From NCBI GenBank assembly GCA_047967505.1, contig CM106539.1: DNA of 64,000 nucleotides; one strand, written 5' to 3'. The notes beneath the pieces were generated by a model, which made no database searches, was not told the origin of the DNA, and saw nothing but the letters and a program-made list of their open reading frames with translations. Every line of letters starts with the position of its first letter. Positions within the stretch are counted from its first letter, which is position 1. Source of the stretch: Dipteris shenzhenensis (Eukaryota > Polypodiophyta > Polypodiopsida > Gleicheniales). Positions 1-10,397 of this stretch are shown here, piece by piece. The position numbers and the translations under genes were made by a program.

Positions 1-1094
1 CACTTGACAAGTGGTGACCCTTGTTATTTGTAAGCAAATAAAATATCTATAAGGAAATAAAGTAAAATGCTTCCAGATATATATGTTTTCATATCTACAT
101 ATCACTGGCACACCCAGTGGGTAGTAATTTTGAAAACATTCTTGGCTAATGTTTAACTTGGTAAATTCTAATGGTATTCAAGTAAGCACTCTTCATGAGG
201 CAACATCTCTTCACTCATTACAAGACTATGCTAGAAATAGAGAGAAGATCCTTGTGCATTACCAAGATTCTAACTACCTCCAGACACAACTACTTACAAG
301 GGTCCCAAAAGAATTTTTAATACCACTGTTATTCTATATATAAGTAGCAAAAAATAAAGACGAAATACAAAATGTAATCATGAAATGGCTTTTATGTTAA
401 AAACACAATTGGGCTTTCAATGATGGAAATTTTGTGTGTTTAAAAACACAGTTTTGTTATTGAAATAAGCAAAAGGATTTTAAAGTTGTTGATCTTGTAG
501 ATCAGTGGTTTGAGCATTCCTGTGCTCCACAGTAATACATGTATCATTTTTAATGGCAACATCTGTTGGAACACCACCTTGATCAATATGAGAAGTGACT
601 TGAACACTTTATGTCTCAACTAAAGTGATAATAGTTCCCTGCTCAACTAGTAGTTCCACCCTGCATTGCTCAACCAAATTAATATCTTTTTGTACCTCAT
701 GTCCTTTCTCTTTTGAAATGTTACAAACTCCATCAATTATATATATCAAACTGGTTTCAGCAAACTATTGTAAGTTAAATCTCTCCCCTACTTCTTTTCT
801 GACCAATAGTTCTTGGGATACTTGCACCAAGGCACAAGTGCAGTAGTAGTAGTCTATTGTTCGATGGGTGCTCAACATGTGGTTCCTTCTATGTCATAAT
901 TTTTGGTTCCTTCTGTACATCAATATCAACTGATTTTTTAGGCATAACTTCTATTTATTTTGTAGTAGTAACATCTAGTTCTTTGTGAATTTCCACTTCT
1001 AAAGCACTGATTACTTCTTTCTCCTTGGAGGTTTAGGCTCCTCTTCTATAAAAGTTACCTCCCCAAACTAAAAAATTGATGCAATAAAAATTAC
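1..1094. other. No recognisable gene
   Basis: AT-rich sequence with only short open frames (longest about 73 codons) and no domain I recognise. It may continue the decayed minus-strand element that lies to its right. I see no RNA gene or clear repeat. Confidence 0.3.
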
Positions 1095-2520
1095 CTACTT
1101 GGATCTTTTCTTATATAACTCCTTCTGTAGCGCCTCTAGTTGCTTTTGTAAAATGGTAACTCTAATGGACTCTGCAATCCTCAAATGATCAAAAAATGGA
1201 TGCTCCAATGTTATCATCAATTTTTCCTTGACTTGGACCCACATGTTCTTCATGTATTTGTGTAATTGCCTTTGTAGCTCTTCAAAGCTCCTACCACTCA
1301 TAAATACTCCTACCTCCAAAGTATCCTCATCAGTCATAGATTTGATTTGTGTTTATACATCCACCAAGGCATTTAACCTTTCCTACAACAATGTATTTTC
1401 TATCATGAGTTGAGCATTCCCTTCGTTGAAAGAAGAAATTAATTGGAAAATGGACTACTTAGCTTGCTCTTCAAATACTACAATCTTTTCACCTAATGAT
1501 GAAGGTATAGTTGGCTGACTTGGCACTCTAGTGGATGGTATAATGATAAGTTCCTATGGCTCTCTTTTGGCTAGTCATCACAGTAGAGGCATATCAATCA
1601 CTTCCTCCACCTTCATGATAGGGTTCTCCTTTGCATCCTCTATCCCTCCTTTGTGTTCCTATTCTATGAAAGGCAACTCTTCATCCTACATTGGTGGCTC
1701 ATTTCTATACAACTCCTTTTTTTTCGTTGTTTCTATCGTTGGCCCCCCTTGCTTAAATCTCAATTTCATAATTTTTCTGGTACTAGATGTAGGACATGGT
1801 AGTGATGGTATAGTGTCCTCTACCACTTCACCCTTTTGTAAGGTTGTTCTAAATCCTAATCTATGTATCCAATCTTCTTAAGCTCCACTCTTTCCTCCTC
1901 TATAAGGGGCACCTTCACTAGACTCTCTAGTCCTCCTATTGCTACAATGAGTCTCGTTGGTTGTGTTATCACATTAATATACTCATATAAAGCTGCAGCT
2001 TAGCCTAAAATTATATGATCTTGGACTGCACGATGTTTCTACATTTTTCCTTGCCCAACACTTTCCCCATAATTGTAGCATGGATAATCCTATCCCAATT
2101 ATATTGATGAACCGTTTTTAGCAAAAAAATTAAAGAATAGTTTTCCTCTGACATGTAGTCATAAAACCCATTCCAAAATCCATAGAAACTATTCTTGTCT
2201 TACTTGACTCTTGTAATTTTTGATCAAGTCATACAACCGTGTGGCCTGAGGCATACCAAACTCTACTACCATCTGCTACATTGTGCACTTCACTTGTATC
2301 CAGATGCAGAGGCAATAGGAAAGATTTTGACACAACCTTCTTTATAGATCATGTGCTAAATATCCAGCACACTCTTGTAATTTGGCAAACTGTTCATCCG
2401 CTTGCAAATTAATTTTCCATTTCCACCATGGTCACTCATGATATCCTTCCAACCCCATCTTCTTTAACCAAATTTGGATCTTTGGCTCGTTGTCATCCAT
2501 GTAAAACTTGAAATAAATAA
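1095..2520 (-). pseudogene. Decayed coding remnant, unidentified element
   Basis: Read on the minus strand, this stretch gives long coding-like runs broken by stops and frameshifts. From high to low coordinates one sees a segment with EPKIQIWLKKMGLEGYH, one with FGMPQATRLYDLIKNYKS, one with IVAIGGLESLVKVPLIEEE, and at 1095-1337 an 80-codon open tail rich in K, E, Q and L that reads as a coiled coil (ILQKQLEALQKELYKKR). The composition suggests an old retroelement or transposon ORF, but I do not recognise the family. It adjoins the Helitron-like remnant at 2.6-4.0 kb on the same strand and could be a separate insertion. Confidence 0.35.
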
Positions 2521-2599
2521 ACAACAATAATTAACAGCATATTGACTTACAAGCCTAGCTCATTTGAGCTCCAACTCCACCATGTTGTCTTCTAACTCT

Positions 2600-4022
2600 T
2601 CTAGCTTTTGTGTGCTTTTGATCACAAAGGGTCTAAGATGCTTGCAGGACACCTTGTGTTTGCCCATTTCTTTCCCACAAGTAGTTTAATTTCACTTTAT
2701 ATTGTTTGTATAGCAAAGATTCCAATAACTTTGATAGGGCTAGCATTGTGGTGGTTGGTCGCACTATACCACTCATGTATGCTTGTATGCAAGCTTTCAT
2801 TTGATTGCAAGAGCTATTGTGTCATTTTGGTTTAAGAATATTGGTAGTACTTGTTGCACTCTATCAACATCCACAAAAACATTGGTGATGCTTCCATGCA
2901 ACCCGTATTGTCTTGTATAATTTAGTTATTGGATTTGAGCAAAAGGTATATGAATTGAGATCAAGCATGCCTCAATGTCATTGAGTGAGCTGGTGAAGGG
3001 TTTTTTGTCAGCCATTTTCATGCTCTTTAAAGATAGCAAAGGCACTTTGTGATTCTTAACATGTTTGTAACATTGAGAACATAGCATGTTGTTTATAGAT
3101 GTAAGTTTGTTGCATTTATTCCATTTGCTTGAAGAAATATTGCCATGTGTGTTTTCATATTTTTCATGTTGGAGAAGAATTTTAACGATCCACAACAAGC
3201 ATATTGGAAACTTGGAGTGTCACAAAAAAAAATCTCATATTGTTATGTAGGACAAACATAGTTTCTTTTTCTTTTGCATATGTTGGTAGACTTATTTTGT
3301 GTTGGTAATTCATTGCCTTGTCCTATGTTGAGCAAGGTAGATGATGTTTGGATTTGTGGGTTAGTATGGTTTCCAAGAGAACTTGGAAGTAGCACAATTC
3401 TTCTTAGCTTATAGATTTTGTTCAATGTACTTTGCAATGTGTAATTGTTTTCGAGGGCAAGGTTAGTGAAGATGGTCGCTATGGTTTTGGCTAGCTCATC
3501 AAGGTTTTGTAGTACTAGTTGTTCCAACTTTTCTTCATCTTCAGTATGTCCACTTTCTATTCAACTGAACAAGTGGGATGATTGTGCAAATTTCATTTGA
3601 TTCATTTAACGAGATTGTATGCACAATACCATGCTTCGTTTGTCCTATAGTTGCTTTATTAGAGAGTGTCTTGACATTGAAGCAAAGAAAATTGAATGTT
3701 GTGCCAAAAGTGTTGTGGAAACATTTAATAATTTCTACAACTATTGCATGGGAAGTGGAATAATTCTGAACCAAGTTTTGCACCATGTGAACATTCAATG
3801 TATCATTGATGGATAGTCTAGAGAGGATGTGCTTTGGAGTGCTAGTCGTTGTGCTAGTTTAGATATGATTTTTTCAAACAAGATGTCTACCAATTGTTGG
3901 TATGTAAGAATATGAAATATATGTAGAAGGCATAAAAGAGCATTTGTATTCATTGGATTCTTGTCCACAAACTCCAAATCATAAGCTAAAGATTTGCTTT
4001 GCAATAGTGCATCCAACTCCAT
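2600..4022 (-). pseudogene. Helitron-like replicase/helicase N-terminal region, decayed
   Basis: Minus-strand reading gives pieces matching, in order, the part of Helitron proteins just before the Rep domain: a Cys pair followed by VPLLSLKSM (about 3010-3090), EACLISIHIPFAQIQ (about 2930-2975), then after a stop RQYGLHGSITNVFVDVD and a P-I-F-L-N segment (about 2825-2925), and after another stop and frameshift KRKLAYK followed by YMSGIVRPTTTMLALSKLL (about 2710-2800). The order and spacing resemble the Helitron-like N domain (Pfam Helitron_like_N) of plant and animal Helitrons, which replicate by a rolling-circle route. Upstream minus-strand frames at 3243-4022 probably belong to the same protein. 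At least two stops and one frameshift lie in the recognised part. I found neither the HUH catalytic motif nor the helicase motifs, so the copy is truncated. Confidence 0.68.
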
Positions 4023-4179
4023 TGTTCTTTAATTGAGGATCCAACTAGCAAAATCTTTGAACTTAGTGAACAAAAATGAAGAAGAAAGTACCCTTGGAAG
4101 AGATATAGGAAAATTGAACACTTAATGGTAATAAATTTTTCTTACATCATTCATTTGCTTCAAATGCAATAACAAAACT

Positions 4180-4790
4180 AGAGCTATTGATAGTGACATC
4201 GGTACTATGTTTTGTTGTTTTAAGCTTGCCCCGTGCCATCATCACATCTTGGTCATACATGTCAAGGAAAGCAACACATAAACAAAGCACAAGGTCCATA
4301 TATGGGCCTCTAATCTGCACGGGCATGTGCTCTCCAGCACACTACAATATATCATCAGCTGTCAAGCAAGGAACTTGTAAAATACTTTGGGCCCTTTTGC
4401 AAGAGTAGAAATAAGGTCCGAGAGGATCGCAGCTAACATGCAAACCTCCATAGCTCTCGCACTCATGCTCAATCAAATCCACGTTGACATTTGTAAAGTG
4501 CAAGATTCTGAACACTTGCAATGAAGAAGAAGCTGTTAGATATGCCTTTAAATGGTAGAAGATAGAGATATATGGTAGGAATTACCTTTGTTCCATAGCC
4601 CAAGTGTGACACTTGGGTTACAAATGCTTCCTTCAATCCATCCTTTGTTAGACCTTATGCTAACTCTACTAGTATGGTGAAATCAAACACACAAATGGTG
4701 CCCTTTGCTTCAAGAATGACACATTCTAAAGCACATACATAATCACTCCTCCTTTGTTGAACTCTTGTATGAGCTATGTGAGGGTGGATT
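4180..4790 (-). pseudogene. Two coding-like exons, family unknown
   Basis: On the minus strand about 4590-4790 reads ...DYVCALECVILEAKGTICV... to SHLGYGTK, then a donor-like GTAATT. After a short intron, about 4187-4510 reads ILHFTNVNVDLIEHECES, then CDPLGPYFYSCKRAQS and QIRGPYMDLVLCLCVAFLD. Each exon holds one in-frame stop (TAA in the first, TAG in the second). The conserved look (paired Cys, clean splice site) says real former coding DNA, but I do not know the family. CACTA copy A1 begins 49 bp further right, so the gene may have been cut by that insertion; the minus-strand OB-fold-like piece at 16.2-16.6 kb lies on the far side of A1 in the same direction. Confidence 0.4.
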
Positions 4791-4838
4791 TGCACTCATT
4801 CATGAAGGCAAGCTTAAAGTAGGAGAATCAAAGACAAT

Positions 4839-5050
4839 CACTACTATACACGCATCCTATTGCGACGTTTACGTACCGACGATTAGTGCCCGCTTAGCGT
4901 TAATCGTCGGTATAAAAATCGGGTGTCGTAAATCGTCGCTATATAGCGACTTTTGCTAAACGTCGCTATATAGCGACGTTAGTAAAAGTCGCTATATAGC
5001 GACTTTTAAAGGTCGCTATATAGCGACACTGAGACAATATATTATAGCGA
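4839..5050. repeat. CACTA A1 left inverted terminus and subterminal palindromes
   Basis: The terminus CACTACTATACACGC is followed by about 80 bp that resembles, in reverse complement, the A2 end at 34946 (both carry a GATTAGTGCCC-type stretch). From about 4934 the 16-bp perfect palindrome GTCGCTATATAGCGAC or close variants occur four times, then a degraded copy at 5043. In En/Spm the TNPA protein binds short subterminal repeats of this kind; that this motif is the binding site here is inference. Confidence 0.88.
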
Positions 5051-5230
5051 CGTTTTTACAGAGAGGTTTTTTTTTTTTTTAAAGCCTTAAAAATTATTTT
5101 CTTCCAATGACAAAATTTTTTAAATTTTCATACATGTTTGAGCTCATAGAGAATTAAAAAATGAGAGCATGTACATCAAGCCTTTGAAGCTCATATATTC
5201 ATGTCCAAGTTTGAGATGAGAAAAATCAAA

Positions 5231-8200
5231 TTAAATAAGAGCATTTACATCAACTGTTTCATCTTGAGCCAAGTCTAAGGCGCCAAGCAAGTCTATCTCC
5301 AACTCTATACCGAGTTGATCTCCTATATCATCATCGTACTCTAGTATCGTACGTTCACCTAAAAGTATTTGATCATCTTCTTCAATTAAGCTTAAGTGTG
5401 GTGATTGATCTTGATGATTGTTGTCTTCCTCGTCAATATCGTGATCTCCATCCTCCTCCCGTGTGATGTCATTATGCGCATCTTCCTCTTGCCTCATATG
5501 GTGATCTACATCTTCTTCGCTAGATTCATCAATTGGATCCGGCATTGGTAGTGGCATCTCCATATCCACATCTCGATCTTTAAAAATCTGCTTACTTCGT
5601 GGTGCAACTTGGATCACGTACCACCATCTTGGATCAGAACGATTCGGATGAAAAACCACCTATATTGAAGATGAAAAATCACGTGCCAAATGTCGTCAAT
5701 TATATATATATCAATGGACTTAAAAAACGAAAGCTTCGACTAATTAAATCATTAGTTTGCACCTGCTCACAGTGCTCGGGAAGAACAAAAGTATCACTTT
5801 CATCGGTCCAATGTTTGGTGGAGTCTATTGCAAAGAGACCGCTACTATCTTTTCTCACAGTCGCATGGGGACCGTTGTAAGTAGTTCTAAACCATTTTAC
5901 ATCAAGAATGAAAATAGTAAATCGTCTGAAATCAATTTCATAGATGTCGCGTATGGTTCCACAATAATCAAACTGTGAGGAGAGAAGATTGGTATCCGAA
6001 GCACTTGCTCGGCTATCTTGTGTGAAGTTAGCCATGACTCCACAATCATACGTGACTCTCTTTGAATCGATGCGTTCCACGCGAAAATGTCGTTCATATG
6101 ACCATAATGCACTGTACTTTTTGTACTGTAAAAGAGCATCATTAAAACAATGAAGATGCACCTATTTTATAGTATATATTGCCACAAATAATTACTTAAT
6201 TATGTCAAGAGATAAGAAACTTACATGCACCATACATCCAGATGATAACTCCTGCTCGCGCTCATTTATTGTCTCTCCATCATGTTCGGCTTTACGTATA
6301 GCTAGTTGTAGCCAATCAAGTGACATGTGAGTAGGGAGAAGAGCCAGATCTCGTGGATATGGTTGTGATCGCCTGTACATTACTCTGAATCTCGTCCTTG
6401 CATTTATTCTTTCTGCTTTGGCCACTTCATATCTCTCAATCCACTTCTGCATCTCAGGGCTATTGAGGATACAAAACTTATTGAATTTCTCCATTTGCTC
6501 TTCGCTCATCTTTCTTTCAATCCCTTTTCCTTGGGGGACCTCGCCAATGATGCGATCATCATCCTTGTTGTGCCAAGCTTGCGGCATATCAGGATCCGTG
6601 GATGCAAGAAACTCTGTGATATATACTAATGACTCTTGCACAAGCCATCCCTCTGCCATGCTTGCTTCTGGTCTTGCTCTTTGTCTTACAAACCCCTTTA
6701 AAGTTTTCATAAACCGCTCGAGAAAAAACATCCATCGATTATGAACGGTACCTGCTATAGCTACCTCATCAACTATGTGCACAAGCAAGTGGACTTGAGT
6801 TGTCATAATGCTTGAGGGAAAGTGCTTCTCAAGCAAGCATACGGCTTCGATGGATTCCACCCTAGCCTTCTCGATGCTCGATATAGAGATCTCTTTTTGA
6901 GATATCCACCTATTTCACATGTCCATGCATATGTAAGATATTTGAGATATCCACCTATTTCACATGTCCATGAAGAAAATACATAATGCAAATTGATAGT
7001 AAGCATACCTCACAATACCACAGATCTTGAATATAGCATTTCTAACATCTTCTTGTAAGCACCCTTTTATTGTAATTGGAAGGATGAACTATCAAAGCAA
7101 CAATGAAATCATGTCAACAATATAACATAATAATAATTACGCTAATGCATCACTATTATCGGTACACTAATTCTACTTAGAATACCTGTAAGACCTTGTG
7201 CCAATCATGGGACTTGAGGCCACTAAGCTTATTGTCCTTTGAAAATGCTCCTTTCAAGCTTGTTTGAAAAGAGGCAATGTCTGCCTTGATCGCTGCCTCC
7301 TCCCTCGTAGAGAGGATCCACGTTGCTTTCGGGAGGACAACTTTTCCTGAAGCATGCACTTGGGGCCACAAACGAGACATCCTATTCATAGTACGCAAGT
7401 CTTCTCGCACTCCTCTTGAGTCCTTGGAACCAACCAAGTGTGCCCAAATGGTAGCCCCCACATTCTTAAAGATATGCATGGGATCCAAGAGATGATTGAT
7501 TTGTAACTGACCCCAATAAGGAAGCTCGTGAAAGATCGATAGCCTCTTCATACCAGGAGGAGGTTCCTCTCCATTCTTCCTCCAAGCTTGAATCCAATCA
7601 CTTGCTTTCAAATATGATGGTGGTGGATCAAGCTGACCTCCACGTGCGAGATGGTCGAGCGGAAGGTATCGAGCATGACCTTCATAAACATTTTTCCTCA
7701 TGTGTTTGGAGTAGCGTGCAAGCGATTTCAGAGCGGGTCCACAAACAGGACAAGCATGGTACCCACTTGTAACAAGTCCTGCACGCATGCATGAATATGT
7801 TAGTACAAGACATGCATGCAAAAGAGAGTAAAAAAAGCATTATCCCTCATTGTACATGTAAAGACATAACCACGTACCTGCGCACTCTCCATATCCTGGG
7901 TAGTCATGCATGGTCCACATCAAGATACCCCTGACCAAAATATCATTGGTATGCCTAGGAGCTCTGGAAATATCAAAGACCTGCACTCCTCTCCATAATA
8001 TCTGTAACTCCTCTATCAAAGGTGCCATGTACACGTCCATGTTTTTTGCCTTGTACTTTCCTGGCACAAGTAGTGCAAGCATGAGGTGTCCCTTTTTTAT
8101 TGTTAGCCATGGTGGGATATTGTAATTCACCACGACTATGGGCCATGTCGACCAAGATGTCGAGCGTAACCCGAAAGGATTCACGCCGTCCATGGCTAGC

Positions 8201-9312
8201 CCAAGATGTAAGTTGCGTGGCTCTCTCGCAAAGTCCGGCCACTGATTATCTATGTGCTTCCAAGCTGCACAATCTGCGGGAATCCTCAATGTGTGATCAG
8301 TGGACCGATGAGATGCATGCCATGTCATCAACTCTGCTATGGATTTGCATTGAAACATGTGTTGTATTCTTGCAATGATGGGAAAGTGTCTTAAGACCTT
8401 TACCGGTATCCTCTCACCCTGCAAGTCATCTCTATATCGTTGGTCCCCACACTTTGGACAACTAGCCAAATCTCCATGCTCACGACGAAAGAGAATACAA
8501 TCATTACGGCAAGCATGGATGGTATCATAATCCATACCCACCATTGTTAGCATCTTTTTCGCTTCATCTCTTGATGCGGGCATGGTATTTGGTGCAGGCA
8601 ACATCTTTTGGAGCAACCTATGACAAAGACACTATCCAAATGATGATTCTCAAAACAAACAATATCCAAATAATGAGTCAATCAAATTAATGCAAGGGCT
8701 AACCTCATTAAGGCCGAGACACTTGTATCCGACCACCCATACTGTACTTGTAGATTCAAGATTGAGAGACAAGCACGTAGTTTAGACATCCTGGCACCCT
8801 CGTACAATTGTGTTGATTGCAACTCTCAGACTCTGACATCATGTGTACGTGGGATGTAGTGCCCCTAAAAATGGAATCCATCATGTCGACCATACCCTCG
8901 TCGTCATCCAGGAGACTATAGTCTTGTTGAAAGTGAGAAGGTATATGTGTACCCTCGTCACCCTCGTCATCCTATCATAAGCTCATTCGTGTAAATAGAG
9001 ATCTTCTAATTCCGGGTATACAATAAGATTGCGAACTTAAATAGCTTTGACTTACCGATGATCCATCAACATGTGCAACACCAACGGGGGGTACTGGAGG
9101 AGAGTACCTGCATAAGCTGATTCAACTGAATGAGCTCCCTCCATGTGCCTTACTGCACTATGATACATCCGCAAGTGGCGCATGATAATACGACGTTGAT
9201 GTCGTACTTCTCGCTTGCAATGAGTGCAATGACAATATAACCTCTCCGTAAGCCACTTTGTGCTCCCGAGCGTTGGCGCATCATCGGATGAGCTTCCACT
9301 CGTCCCTTCCAT
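5231..9312 (-). CDS. TNP2-type CACTA transposase (Transposase_21, DUF4218, DUF4216), possibly frameshifted
   Basis: This is the DNA-cutting transposase of a CACTA element. Exons suggested by splice sites and by comparison with copies A2 and B: 9312-9056, 8971-8704, 8617-7878, 7778-7186, 7088-7009, about 6900-6225, 6125-5763, 5659-5231. The first has a CHCTHCKREVRH zinc-finger-like start. Exons 3-4 hold the TNP2 core (IHACRNDCILFR, CPKCGDQRYR, MDGVNPFGL, LMWTMHDYPGYGEC, GYHACPVCGP, NHLLDPMHIFKNV). Exon 6 is DUF4218 (VHLLVHIVDEV, WMFFLERFMKTLKGFVR), exon 7 DUF4216 (FDYCGTIRDIYEIDF, VKWFRTTYNG), exon 8 a very acidic tail. Exon 2 lacks 13 bp present in A2 near 8828, which breaks the frame, and the frame at the exon 1/2 join is unresolved. 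A ~49 bp tandem duplication at 6895-6975 lies beside exon 6. It may therefore be inactive. Confidence 0.88.
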
Positions 9313-9417
9313 CTACACTTATAAAACCAAAACATAAGCATGAAGAGGAGATATTGATAATTATGAGCATAGCATGTTTAATTTGAGCTTCTCTTGAGGC
9401 TATATAAAAAGAATGAC

Positions 9418-9700
9418 GTCGCTATATAGTAAGGATTGAAACAAAAAATCCTATATAGTAAGGCTATATAGTAAGAGGAGATATTGACAATTATAGGCAT
9501 AGCATGTTTGAGCTTCACAAGAGGCCACACAAAAAAATAAACAGTAAGCATCGCTAAATAGCGACGCTCTGTTCCGTCGCTATATAGCGACGTTTTTAAT
9601 TTAAAACATTGCTATATAGCGACGCTTTAAATTAAAAACGTCGCTATATAGCGACGAAAGAGCGTGCTATATAGCGACGCTGTGAGTTAAAACCCGAAAC
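9418..9700. promoter_or_regulatory. Internal cluster of the A-family CGCTATATAGCG motif upstream of TNP2
   Basis: At least five copies of CGCTATATAGCG or one-base variants occur 105-390 bp upstream of the TNP2 start at 9312. The same motif fills the element ends. Copy A2 has the matching cluster at 29655-29765, also about 100-200 bp before its TNP2 start, so the placement is conserved. The likely role is the promoter of the leftward gene and a site for feedback by the TNPA-like protein, by analogy with En/Spm; this is inference. Confidence 0.7.
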
Positions 9701-10234
9701 ACCGAAACGCGCGGCGTTTTGCTCAAACCATTCCTAATCTCTCAAGTAAGCAATCCAAAATCTCCTCCCACCTATTTTCACTGACCTCCCATCTATTCCA
9801 AGCAACCTCCTACTCTATTTCCCACTCCTCACCCTTCTCCTACCTCTTGTACTCCCTCTCTCTCCTTTTTCCCTCTTTGGTTTCCAGAAAGAAAGTTCTT
9901 CAAGAGGTGAGTTTGTTTCAACAATGTAGGTTGTTTGTTGGTTAGCTTTGGTTTTGTGAGTGTTTCTACTTATATTGCTAAGTTTTAAACTAGTTTTCAT
10001 GCTTGATTAGAAAGGATTGAAACAAAAAATGAAATTTCAAGAAAGAAAGAAAGAAACTCACCTCTTCTTCCTGTATTTCTCTTCCTTCTCTTTCTCCTTG
10101 TCTCCTCAATCTCCTCCTTTCCTTGTCTCCTCAATCTTCTCTTTCCTTGTCTCCTTTCAAGAAGTTGCTTTTGTGATCTCCTCTTTCCACTAACATCTTA
10201 TTTGAAAAAATGGGTTGTTTTCTCTCTTTTGTAG

Positions 10235-10316
10235 GGCCAGTCCACTACACCGAGCGGGACATACTCTCTCTTTTGTGGGGCCAGTCCACTACACCGAGCG
10301 GGACATACTTTTACAG
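10235..10316 (+). other. Candidate non-coding first exon of the TNPA-like gene
   Basis: TTTTGTAG precedes and GTAAGTGC follows a segment containing GGCCAGTCCACTACACCGAG in two tandem copies about 47 bp apart. In copy A2 a single, diverged copy on the minus strand at about 29055-29090 has the same boundaries (TTTTTTAG before, GTAAGAAAGTGC after). Conservation of both splice signals and the block suggests a 5' UTR exon spliced over the central array to the coding exon near 14365. Confidence 0.5.
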
Positions 10317-10366
10317 GTAAGTGCTTGCTCTTCTTTCCATTTAATATTTTTGTTATTTGCATTAGC

Positions 10367-10397
10367 CTGCAGCTAGCGCCTTAAGCGCTAGCTGCAG
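10367..10397. repeat. Perfect 13-bp-arm hairpin at the edge of the palindromic array
   Basis: CTGCAGCTAGCGC is followed by CTTAA and then by its exact reverse complement. Copy A2 carries a decayed counterpart at about 28978-29010 at the same place, between the array and the candidate UTR exon. It is therefore an ancestral part of the element. Confidence 0.8.

Noticed and set aside
4836-4838. AAT as a target duplication for CACTA A1
   Set aside because: The right end of A1 is missing, so there is nothing to compare it with.
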